Source: Pseudomonadota bacterium (GTDB taxonomy: Bacteria > Pseudomonadota > Alphaproteobacteria > Rhizobiales > Rhizobiaceae). Taken from it: a DNA stretch of 9,795 nt. Under the pieces are notes generated by a model. It was not told the origin of the DNA, ran no database searches, and was given only the letters and a program-made list of their open reading frames with translations. The translations under genes and the position numbers were made by a program. Positions 1 to 5,719 of this stretch are shown one piece after another. How positions within the stretch are numbered: position 1 is the stretch's first letter; every line of letters begins with the position of its first letter. The stretch spans positions 1-9,795 of the forward strand of contig JAEZXX010000021.1 of NCBI GenBank assembly GCA_023419535.1, written 5' to 3'.

Positions 1-131
1 GGCCCGGGCGGCCCCGCCGGGGGCGGGGGCATCGAGAGCCGCCCGCCGCGCGGCGCGCGCAAGATGCGCGACTTGTAGGCAGGGGCGAGCGGGGCCGGAT
101 GCCAGGCGCGGTCGCGCGGGAAGAAGGTCAC
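1..131 (-). CDS. pcaH: Protocatechuate 3,4-dioxygenase beta subunit, N-terminal 43 residues (partial)
   Basis: Reading leftward from a GTG at 131, an open frame runs off the window edge with 43 codons visible. Residues 3-20 contain the segment FFPRDRAWHP followed by an AYKSRILRAPR stretch. This is the typical PcaH N-terminus (DR.WHP...P.YK.S.LRSPR). PcaH is the iron-binding beta subunit of the PcaGH dioxygenase, which cleaves protocatechuate between its two hydroxyls to 3-carboxy-cis,cis-muconate. The catalytic Tyr/His iron ligands lie beyond the window and cannot be checked. The GTG start overlaps the pcaC stop as GTGA, with a purine-rich GGAAGGGG about 8 nt upstream and no in-frame ATG nearby, so translational coupling to pcaC is likely. 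After residue 34 the visible sequence becomes proline/glycine-rich, which is less typical of the family and may be lineage-specific. pcaG would be expected further left (inference). Confidence 0.85.
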   Translation of the reverse strand, partial: MTFFPRDRAWHPAPLAPAYKSRILRAPRGGRLSMPPPPAGPPG

Positions 132-526
132 TTCGCGTCCCCTTCCATCTCGGCCAGCGTCTTCTTGGCGATCTTGATCGCATGGTTGGCCGCCGGCACG
201 CCGGCATAGACCGCGACATGCATCAGCGCCTCGGCGATGTCCTCGGCGGTTGCACCCGTGTTCCGCGTCGCGCGCACGTGCATGGCCACCTCCTCGTCCT
301 GCCCGAGCGCCGCCAGGAGCGCGATGGTGACGATGGAGCGCTCGCGCAGGGTGAAGCCCGGCCGCGACCAGACCGAGCCCCAGGCGCCCTCGGTGATGAA
401 GGTCTGGAAGCCGCGGTCGAAGTCGGTGATGGCCCCGCTCGCCCGGTCGACATGCGCGTCGCCCAAGACGCGGCGACGCGTCGCCATGCCCGTCCGGTAG
501 CGCTCGCTCGGCTCGCTTGCGCTCAT
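128..526 (-). CDS. pcaC: 4-carboxymuconolactone decarboxylase
   Basis: The product is 132 residues, the usual size for stand-alone PcaC. It decarboxylates 4-carboxymuconolactone to 3-oxoadipate enol-lactone in the cytoplasmic protocatechuate branch of the beta-ketoadipate pathway. Diagnostic family segments are visible: an early RRRVLGDAHVDRA, then EGAWGSVWSRPGF around residues 46-58, RERSIVTIALLAALG around 61-75, and a C-terminal AVYAGVPAANHA. It has no CxxC motif, so it belongs with the PcaC branch of the CMD fold rather than the AhpD-type peroxidase branch. The ATG start overlaps the pcaD stop by 4 nt (ATGA), and a GAGG ribosome site lies 5 nt upstream inside pcaD. The stop overlaps the pcaH GTG start. 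It is the middle gene of a tightly coupled pcaD-pcaC-pcaH operon. In some bacteria PcaC and PcaD are fused (PcaL), but here they are separate. Confidence 0.95.
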   Translation of the reverse strand: MSASEPSERYRTGMATRRRVLGDAHVDRASGAITDFDRGFQTFITEGAWGSVWSRPGFTLRERSIVTIALLAALGQDEEVAMHVRATRNTGATAEDIAEALMHVAVYAGVPAANHAIKIAKKTLAEMEGDAK

Positions 527-1314
527 GCCGCCTCTCCCCGAACATGGTCGCGGATCAGCCGTGCCACGGCGTCCGGCCTCTCGATGCAGGGCAGATGCCC
601 TGCGTCCCCGATGATCTCGAAGCGCGCGCCGGGAATGGCCTCGGTCGTCGCGCGGACGAGGTCAGGCGGCGTCGAGAGGTCGGCATCCCCGACCGCGACC
701 AGCGTCGGCACCGCGATCGCGCCGAGTTCGGCGGTGAAGTCGGCTTCGCGGATCGCCGCGCAGGTCCCCGCATAGCCCTGCGCCGGCGTGCGCTCCAGCA
801 TGTTGAGCCAGCCCTGCCGCTCGGCCGGGCGCTCGCGCGCGAAGCCTTCCGTGAACCACCGGCCGATGACGGCGTCCGAGATCGAGGCGAGCCCGCCCCG
901 GCCGACCGCCTCGATGCGGCCGTTCCAGAGGTCCGGCCCACCGATCTTCGCGGCCGTGTCGAGGAGAACGAGGCGTTCCAGGCGCCCCGCGTGCCGGATC
1001 GCGACGTCCTGCGCGATCAGTCCGCCGACCGAGAGCCCGACTAGAGCGACCTGGGCCCAGCCGAGATGGTCCAGCAGCCCCAGAAGGTCGGCCGAATGGT
1101 CGGCGATGGAATACTCGCCCGAGGGCGCGTCCGAGAGCCCGTGGCCCCGGCTGTCGTAGAGGAGGATCTCGAAGTCGCCGGCCAGCCGGTCCACGACCGC
1201 GTCCCAGATGCGAAAGTCCGAGCCGAGCGAATTGGAGAAGACGAGCCTCGGCCGCCCGTCCGTCCCCGTCACCCGGTGATGCAGGACCTGCCCGTTGACG
1301 CGCGCGAAGGCCAT
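523..1314 (-). CDS. pcaD: 3-oxoadipate enol-lactone hydrolase (alpha/beta hydrolase)
   Basis: This 263-residue alpha/beta-hydrolase fold protein is the normal size for PcaD. It hydrolyses 3-oxoadipate enol-lactone to 3-oxoadipate, the step where the protocatechuate and catechol branches join. The N-terminus has the PcaD-like stretch VFSNSLGSDFRIWD (residues 25-38) followed by YDSRGHGLSDAP (53-64). The nucleophile elbow is GLSVGG with Ser95. The likely acid is Asp212 in GDADLSTPP and the catalytic His is His240 in DAGHLP. The ATG at 1314 is chosen because the family N-terminus begins there and a purine-rich AGGGAG lies just upstream. It is the first gene of the leftward pcaDCH operon, divergent from pcaQ across a 94-bp gap that carries LysR-type binding-site candidates. 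The context with pcaC, pcaH and pcaQ makes this assignment firmer than sequence alone would. Confidence 0.95.
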   Translation of the reverse strand: MAFARVNGQVLHHRVTGTDGRPRLVFSNSLGSDFRIWDAVVDRLAGDFEILLYDSRGHGLSDAPSGEYSIADHSADLLGLLDHLGWAQVALVGLSVGGLIAQDVAIRHAGRLERLVLLDTAAKIGGPDLWNGRIEAVGRGGLASISDAVIGRWFTEGFARERPAERQGWLNMLERTPAQGYAGTCAAIREADFTAELGAIAVPTLVAVGDADLSTPPDLVRATTEAIPGARFEIIGDAGHLPCIERPDAVARLIRDHVRGEAA

Positions 1315-1339
1315 GGCGCTCCCTTTCCTCGTTGGACTG

Positions 1340-1368
1340 CGCTTACCAGCACCCCATAGTCATGTAAA
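1340..1368 (-). promoter_or_regulatory. Possible pcaD promoter
   Basis: On the minus strand TTTACA (1368-1363, five of six matches to a sigma-70 -35) is followed 17 nt later by TAAGCG (1345-1340), a weak -10. A poor -10 is expected of an activator-dependent promoter. This placement puts the ATAACC-type box about 64 bp upstream of the inferred start site, the usual recognition position for LysR-type activators. The promoter is inferred from spacing only. Confidence 0.3.
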
Positions 1369-1373
1369 ATGAC
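1359..1373. promoter_or_regulatory. Inverted repeat with T-N11-A LysR-type motif in the pcaD-pcaQ gap
   Basis: GTCAT-GTAAA-ATGAC is a perfect 5-bp inverted repeat with a 5-nt AT-rich centre, and it contains the T-N11-A signature of LysR-type regulator sites (T1360, A1372). It lies 45-59 nt upstream of the pcaD start and 36-50 nt upstream of the pcaQ start. It overlaps the inferred pcaD -35. It is most simply read as the promoter-proximal activation site for PcaQ, or as a shared site for pcaD activation and pcaQ autorepression. Confidence 0.5.
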
Positions 1374-1389
1374 GCTTCGTGCCGGACCT

Positions 1390-1405
1390 ATAACCGTGGA
1401 GCTAT
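1390..1405. promoter_or_regulatory. Degenerate PcaQ box upstream of pcaD, adjoining the pcaQ start
   Basis: ATAACC-GTGG-AGCTAT has a perfect left half-site (ATAACC, 1390-1395) of the PcaQ operator ATAACC-N4-GGTTAA reported in rhizobia (from memory). Its right half matches the palindrome at four of six positions. It ends 4 nt before the pcaQ TTG start and overlaps the ribosome site, so PcaQ bound here could both activate pcaD and repress its own gene. The intact palindrome at 7015-7030 supports the reading. Confidence 0.5.
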
Positions 1406-1408
1406 GAT

Positions 1409-2338
1409 TTGTCCCTGAACCCCGGCGTCCGACTCCGTCATCTCTCGACCTTCGTCGCCGTGGCGCGCGTCGGGTCCGTGTCGCGCGCCGCGCGCAGCCT
1501 GAACGTCACCCAGCCGGCCGTCTCCAAGACGCTGCGCGAGCTGGAGGCGCTGCTCGGCCTGGCGCTGTTCGACCGCTCGGGCCGCGCCGTCTCGCTCACC
1601 CGCTTCGGGTCCCTGTTCCTGCGCCATGCGGAGGCCGGGCTGAACAGCTTCGACGAGGGGGCGCGGGCGCTCTCCGCCGCCCGCGATCCGGCCTCGCTCC
1701 CGCTTCGCATCGGCGCGCTGCCGACCGTCTCCTCCCGCCTGATGCCGGAGGCGGTCCGCCTCTTCCTCGGCGAGGGCCTCGGTGCGGTGCCGCGCATCGT
1801 GACGGGCCCGAACGACCATCTGCTCCACCTCCTGCGCGAGGGCCGCCTCGACATCGTCATCGGCCGCATGGCCGAGCCGGAGACGATGGCGGGCTTCCAC
1901 TTCCAGCCGCTCTACGCCGAGCCTTTGTGCCTCGCCGTCCGCCCCGGCCACCCGCTCCTGCAGCGCGGCCGGCCCCTGCCCGCCGAGATCGCCGCCTGCC
2001 TCCTGATCCTTCCGCCACCGGGCTCCGTCATCCGAACGGCCGTCGACCGCTTCCTCCTCGTCTCCGGCATTCCGCCGGCCTCGCGCGTCGTCGAGACCGT
2101 CTCCCTCGCCTTCGGCCGAGCCTTCGTGCGCGAGACCGACGCGGTCTGGTTCATCTCCGAGGGCGTCGTCGGCCACGACATCGCGGAAGGGACGCTCGCC
2201 CGCCTGCCGCTCGACATGCGCACCACGATGGGCGCGGTCGGCGTCACGCAGCGCGCGTCCGGTGCCGTGAGCATCGCCGCCGAGATCTTCCTCGCCAGCC
2301 TGTCGGACGCCGCCCGGCGCCTCGTCCCGGCCGGCTGA
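1409..2338 (+). CDS. pcaQ: LysR-family regulator PcaQ
   Basis: This 309-residue protein is the typical LysR length. The N-terminal winged helix-turn-helix covers about residues 8-66: LRHLSTFVAVARVGSVSRAA, then LNVTQPAVSKTLRELE, then LFDRSGR. The rest is the effector-binding periplasmic-binding-like fold. PcaQ of rhizobia senses beta-ketoadipate pathway intermediates (carboxymuconolactone or protocatechuate-derived) and activates pcaDCHGB. The divergent placement next to pcaD is the classic arrangement. The start is TTG at 1409: an in-frame TAA at 1391 limits extension, GGAG at 1398-1401 is 7 nt upstream, and the residues after it match PcaQ N-termini. An ATG at 1404 is out of frame and hits a stop after four codons. 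The gene faces livF, with only 18 bp between the two stop codons. Family and context agree well; the exact effector is not visible from sequence. Confidence 0.92.
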   Translation: MSLNPGVRLRHLSTFVAVARVGSVSRAARSLNVTQPAVSKTLRELEALLGLALFDRSGRAVSLTRFGSLFLRHAEAGLNSFDEGARALSAARDPASLPLRIGALPTVSSRLMPEAVRLFLGEGLGAVPRIVTGPNDHLLHLLREGRLDIVIGRMAEPETMAGFHFQPLYAEPLCLAVRPGHPLLQRGRPLPAEIAACLLILPPPGSVIRTAVDRFLLVSGIPPASRVVETVSLAFGRAFVRETDAVWFISEGVVGHDIAEGTLARLPLDMRTTMGAVGVTQRASGAVSIAAEIFLASLSDAARRLVPAG

Positions 2339-2346
2339 TCGTCGGC
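2330..2346. terminator. Short hairpin between convergent pcaQ and livF
   Basis: GCCGGC-TGATC-GTCGGC can form a 6-bp stem with one G-U pair and a 5-nt loop containing the pcaQ stop codon. No U-tract follows on either strand, so as an intrinsic terminator it is weak. It is the only hairpin candidate I see at this 18-bp convergent junction. Confidence 0.2.
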
Positions 2347-2356
2347 AACCCCTGTG

Positions 2357-3067
2357 TCAGTGAAGCCCGCCGACGCCGATGTAGCGCTCCACCAGCGGCT
2401 GGTCGAAGGCCGCGCTGGCGCCCGACCAGACGAGCCGCCCGCGCTCCATCACCAGGATCGTCTCGGCGAAGCGCACCGCCGATTCCACGCGCTGTTCGAC
2501 GAGCAGGATCGTCATCTCGCCCGACGAGGCGAGCCGTCCGAAGGCGGCCATCAGCTCCTCGCAGATGATCGGCGCGAGGCCTTCCAGCGGCTCGTCGAGG
2601 AGGAGCACCGAAGGCTTGCCGAGGATGGCGCGGGCCGTCGCCAGCATCTGCTGCTCGCCGCCCGACAGCTGGCTGCCGAGATTGCGCCGCCGCTCCTTCA
2701 GGCGCGGAAACAGCTCGAAGGCCTCCGCCACCGCCGATCGCGGCCGGTCCTTCAGCCCGACGAGGAGGTTCTCCTCCACGCTGAGCGAGCGGAAGATCTC
2801 ACGGCCCTGCGGCACGTAGCCGAGGCCCTTGAGCGCCCGTGTCGAGGTCGACGCGGCCTCCAGCCCGGCGCCACCGAGGCGGATCTCGCCGCCGCGCCGG
2901 CGCGTCAGGCCCATCAGGGTGGCCAGCAGCGTCGTCTTGCCCATGCCGTTGCGGCCGAGGATCGCGGCCCGCCCGCCTGCCGGGACGGTGAAGGTCACGT
3001 CCTCCAGGATCACGGTCGGCCCGTAGCCGGCGGTCAGGCCCGAGACCTCCAGCGCTTCAGCGGGCAT
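2357..3067 (-). CDS. livF: ABC transporter ATPase, LivF type (aromatic acid uptake inferred)
   Basis: This 236-residue cytoplasmic ATPase is the usual LivF length. Visible motifs are Walker A GRNGMGKTT (residues 38-46), Q-loop YVPQGREIF (Q87), signature LSGGE (134-138), Walker B SVLLLDEPLEGLAP (153-166), and a VEQRVE segment where LivF proteins carry Gln (192) instead of the switch His. The C-terminal ERYIGV is also typical. It pairs with the LivG-type ATPase to drive import by the upstream permeases. Its ATG overlaps the end of livG by 11 nt. Liv-class importers carry branched-chain amino acids, amides, urea or aromatic acids. Its place in a pca/pob cluster behind a PcaQ box suggests protocatechuate or 4-hydroxybenzoate, comparable to Sinorhizobium pcaX or pcaW. 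The symbol names the family and is not a claim of leucine transport. Confidence 0.88.
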   Translation of the reverse strand: MPAEALEVSGLTAGYGPTVILEDVTFTVPAGGRAAILGRNGMGKTTLLATLMGLTRRRGGEIRLGGAGLEAASTSTRALKGLGYVPQGREIFRSLSVEENLLVGLKDRPRSAVAEAFELFPRLKERRRNLGSQLSGGEQQMLATARAILGKPSVLLLDEPLEGLAPIICEELMAAFGRLASSGEMTILLVEQRVESAVRFAETILVMERGRLVWSGASAAFDQPLVERYIGVGGLH

Positions 3068-3812
3068 CGGCGTAGCTCCCGAGATAGGCCTCGCGCACCC
3101 CTTTGTCCGAGGCGACCTCGGAGGCCGGTCCGGTGAAGATCACCCGCCCGGCCGCCAGCACGACGACCTCTTTGGCGAAGCGGAAGACGAGGTCCATGTC
3201 GTGGTCGATCATCAGCACCGCGAGATCCGCCGGCAGCGCGGCCAGCGCTTCCTCGATCAGGCTCGTCTCGCTCTGCGGCACGCCCGCCGCCGGCTCGTCG
3301 AGAAGCAGCACCTTCGGCCGCTGCGACAGGGCGATCGCGAGCTCCAGAAGCCGCTGCTGACCGTAGGCGATGGCTGAGACCGGCTGGTCGCCGATCGGGT
3401 GCAGGCGAAGCTGGGAGAGGATGGCGTCGACCTCGCCCATCAGGTCGGGCAGGCGCTCGTGATGGCCGAACATCGCTCCGGTGCGCCCCTCGCGCTGCAG
3501 GACGGCGAGCGCCAGATGGTCGCGCGGGGACAGCTCGGGAAAGAGGCGCGTCACCTGGAAGGAGCGCACCAGCCCGGCCTTGACGCGCGAGACCGTCGGC
3601 AGCCGCGTCACGTCCTGACCGGCCAGATGCACCGTGCCCGAATTCGGCTTCAGCTGGCCGGTCACGAGGTTGATCAGCGTCGTCTTGCCCGCCCCGTTCG
3701 GGCCGATCAGCGCCGTGCGCGCGCCCCGCTCCAGGACCAGCGAGACGTCGTCGGTCACGGTCAGGCCGCCGAACGCCTTCTTCAGGTTGCGGATTTCGAG
3801 AAGGGCGCTCAT
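3057..3812 (-). CDS. livG: ABC transporter ATPase, LivG type (aromatic acid uptake inferred)
   Basis: This 251-residue ATPase is the length of LivG. It shows Walker A GPNGAGKTT (37-45), Q-loop Q86 in VRSFQVTRLFP, a signature IAYGQQRLLELA (148-159), Walker B VLLLDEPAAG (168-177) and the switch His204 in MIDHDMDLVF. The C-terminal EAYLG is a LivG hallmark. The signature has Ala where most ABC proteins have Ser (LSGGQ), but AYGQQ is normal for LivG, so this is not a defect. The start overlaps the livM stop by 4 nt (ATGA) and the stop lies inside the livF start region, so translation is coupled along the operon. It acts as the second ATPase subunit of a five-gene importer. The aromatic substrate is inferred from the cluster. 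Confidence 0.9.
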   Translation of the reverse strand: MSALLEIRNLKKAFGGLTVTDDVSLVLERGARTALIGPNGAGKTTLINLVTGQLKPNSGTVHLAGQDVTRLPTVSRVKAGLVRSFQVTRLFPELSPRDHLALAVLQREGRTGAMFGHHERLPDLMGEVDAILSQLRLHPIGDQPVSAIAYGQQRLLELAIALSQRPKVLLLDEPAAGVPQSETSLIEEALAALPADLAVLMIDHDMDLVFRFAKEVVVLAAGRVIFTGPASEVASDKGVREAYLGSYADAR

Positions 3813-4798
3813 GGCCGCCTCCCCATGGCCCAGTGGGCGAGCGAACCGTAGAGCCCCTTCGGCGCGAAGAGGACGACGAGGATGAGGAGGAGGCCGACAA
3901 GGATCAGCCAGTGGAAGGGGTTCGCCGCCGAGACGACGTGCTCGAACCAGAGGAAGACGAAGGTGCCGACGAGCGCCCCCCAGAGCGTGCCGACGCCGCC
4001 GAGGACGACCATCACCAGCGCCTCGGCCGAGGATTCGAAGGAGAGGGAGTCGAAGCCGACGACGCGCGTCGAGACCGCCGCCAGCGCGCCGCCGAGCCCG
4101 GCCACGAGACCGGAGACGACGTAGAGCTTCAGAAGCGCCGGGTAGACGCGCGCGCCGAGCGCGGCGACGCGCACCGGGTCCTGCCGGATGCCGCGCACGA
4201 GCAGCCCGAACGGCGAGCGCACCAGACGCCGCAGCGCGAACATGACGACGACGAGGACGGCGAGCCCGAGAAGGAAGGCGGTCTTTCCGAAGAGGTCGAA
4301 GCGGAACACGCCGAAGAGCGGAGCCGGGTCGATGCCGTAGAGCCCGTCCGAGCCGCCGGTCCAGGCGCTCGCCTGGTTGGCGATCTGCACCGAGAGCTGG
4401 ACGATGGCGATGGAGAGGACGAGTTGCGGCAGGCCGTGGGTGCGCAGGATGACGGCGCCCGACACGAAGCCCGCCAAGGCGCCCGCCAGCGCGCCGATCA
4501 GGAGCAGAAGCAGCGGATCGGCGACCCCGAAATGCACCGCCGCGATCCCCGCGCCGTAGGCCCCGGCCCCGAAGAGCGCCGCATGGCCGAGCGTCGCCAC
4601 GCCGCCGTAGCCGGTCACGAGATCCAGCGAGAGCGCCAGGAGCGCCAGCGCGATCAGCCCCGTCAGGAAGGAGAGGTTCGTCGGGAACAGGACATAGCAG
4701 GCGAGGCCGACGCCGGCGACGATCGCCGTGCCGAGAAGGTCGGCAAGAAGGCCGGTGCCGCCCTTGCGGGCGGGCGCGGCCACCGTGGAGGGGGTCAT
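3809..4798 (-). CDS. livM: ABC transporter permease, LivM type
   Basis: This 329-residue inner-membrane protein has about nine or ten hydrophobic segments. It carries LivM-family signatures: LALSLDLVTGYGGVATLGHAA around residues 54-74, GGSDGLYG around 148-155, the ATPase-docking loop SPFGLLVRGIRQDPVRVAALG around 195-215, and GGVGTLWGALVG around 267-278 before a C-terminal FAPKGLYG. The ATG at 4798 is chosen because it overlaps the livH stop as ATGA and because a longer open frame reaching upstream would run through livH coding sequence. It forms the translocation channel with the LivH-type permease. Start and stop both overlap neighbours by 4 nt, typical of stoichiometric subunits. The specific substrate cannot be read from the permease. 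Confidence 0.9.
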   Translation of the reverse strand: MTPSTVAAPARKGGTGLLADLLGTAIVAGVGLACYVLFPTNLSFLTGLIALALLALSLDLVTGYGGVATLGHAALFGAGAYGAGIAAVHFGVADPLLLLLIGALAGALAGFVSGAVILRTHGLPQLVLSIAIVQLSVQIANQASAWTGGSDGLYGIDPAPLFGVFRFDLFGKTAFLLGLAVLVVVMFALRRLVRSPFGLLVRGIRQDPVRVAALGARVYPALLKLYVVSGLVAGLGGALAAVSTRVVGFDSLSFESSAEALVMVVLGGVGTLWGALVGTFVFLWFEHVVSAANPFHWLILVGLLLILVVLFAPKGLYGSLAHWAMGRRP

Positions 4799-5658
4799 GC
4801 GCGGCGCCCCATCAGGCCGCGGGGGAAGACGAGCACGATGGCGATCACCGCGAGATAGAAGAAGAACTCGCCGAAGTTCGGCATGAAGTAGCGTCCGCTG
4901 GTGTCGATCGCGCCGAGCAGCAGGCAGGCGAGAAGCGCGCCGGGGATGGAGCCCGCGCCGCCCACGCACACGACGACGAGGAACGTCACCATGTAGCGCA
5001 GCGCGTAATAGGGCTCGATCGGCAGGAGTTCGGCGCCGATGACGCCGCCGAAGGCCGCCAGCCCCGTCGCGAGCGCGAAGGACAGGGCGTAGACCCGGGA
5101 GGTCCGCACGCCGAGCGCGGCGGCCATGGAGGAATTGTCCACCGCCGCGCGGAGCCGGATGCCGAAACCGGTGCGCTCCATCACGAACCAAAGCCCGCCC
5201 GCGATGACGAGGCCGCAGACGATCACGAAGATCCGGTGCGTGGAGACGGTTCGGAAGCCGAGGTCGGTCGGCGCGCGCAGGACGTCCGGCAGCGGGATGG
5301 TCTTCAGGGTCGGGCCGAGCAGCCAGTTGGCGACGCCGATGATCACGAAGGTGATGCCGATCGTCATCAGCACCTGGGCGAGTTCGGGCTTGCCGTAGAT
5401 GCGCCGGTAGAGGACGCGCTCCAGCGGGAAGGCGAGCGCGACGGTGGCGGCGACGGCCCCGACGAGCATCAGCGGGAACGGCACCCCGTAGCTCGTGCCG
5501 AGCACCGAGGCGACGTAGCCGCCGACCATGGCGAAGGCGCCGTGCGCGAGATTGACGACCCGCATCAGCCCCATCGTCAGCGACAGGCCCACGGAGATGA
5601 CGAACAGCACCATGCCGTAGGCAAGGGCGTCGACGGCGATGGAGAGCGCGAGGTTCAT
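4795..5658 (-). CDS. livH: ABC transporter permease, LivH type
   Basis: This 287-residue integral membrane protein is the normal LivH size. Signatures are SVGLSLTMGLMRVVNLAHGAF (residues 22-42), the docking loop ERTGFGIRLRAAVDNSSMAAALGV (161-184), GGAGSIPGALLACLLLG (233-249) and the terminal FPRGLMGRR. The ATG at 5658 follows an AAGG element. It lies 61 nt downstream of the binding-protein stop, the only sizeable gap in the operon, and that gap carries a GC-rich hairpin. The stop overlaps livM by 4 nt. It is the inner-membrane partner of the LivM-type permease in the putative aromatic acid importer. Confidence 0.9.
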   Translation of the reverse strand: MNLALSIAVDALAYGMVLFVISVGLSLTMGLMRVVNLAHGAFAMVGGYVASVLGTSYGVPFPLMLVGAVAATVALAFPLERVLYRRIYGKPELAQVLMTIGITFVIIGVANWLLGPTLKTIPLPDVLRAPTDLGFRTVSTHRIFVIVCGLVIAGGLWFVMERTGFGIRLRAAVDNSSMAAALGVRTSRVYALSFALATGLAAFGGVIGAELLPIEPYYALRYMVTFLVVVCVGGAGSIPGALLACLLLGAIDTSGRYFMPNFGEFFFYLAVIAIVLVFPRGLMGRRA

Positions 5659-5688
5659 CGGGCCTTGACCGTGCGGCGATGGGAGGAC

Positions 5689-5706
5689 GGGGCGCCGGGG
5701 CGCCCC
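5689..5706. other. GC-rich hairpin between binding-protein gene and livH
   Basis: GGGGCG-CCGGGG-CGCCCC forms a perfect 6-bp all-GC stem with a 6-nt loop inside the 61-nt gap. An alternative longer-range pairing of GATGGG (5679-5684) with CCCATC (5704-5709) is also possible. No U-tract follows in the leftward direction of transcription. Hairpins at this position in binding-protein operons often stabilise the upstream message or partly attenuate readthrough, giving more binding protein than permease. That role is inferred here. Confidence 0.4.
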
Positions 5707-5719
5707 ATCCGCGATCCTG

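Noticed and set aside
148..159. LivG signature lacking Ser (residue numbers in the protein, AYGQQ) as a degenerate ATPase
   Set aside because: Coordinates here are residue positions in the LivG protein. AYGQQ is the normal signature in LivG-type ATPases, and the Walker A, Walker B and switch His are intact.
1388..2176. 262-codon minus-strand open frame opposite pcaQ
   Set aside because: Charged low-complexity shadow of a GC-rich gene; no ribosome site or family likeness, and pcaQ is unmistakable on the other strand.
3833..4858. 341-codon plus-strand open frame opposite livM
   Set aside because: Composition is Arg/Glu/Asp/Gln repeats typical of an antisense frame in high-GC DNA. The minus-strand livM frame has membrane segments and family motifs throughout.
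4799..5191. N-terminal extension of the livM frame through livH
   Set aside because: The extension is an Arg-rich shadow inside livH. The ATG at 4798, overlapping the livH stop, gives a normal 329-residue LivM.
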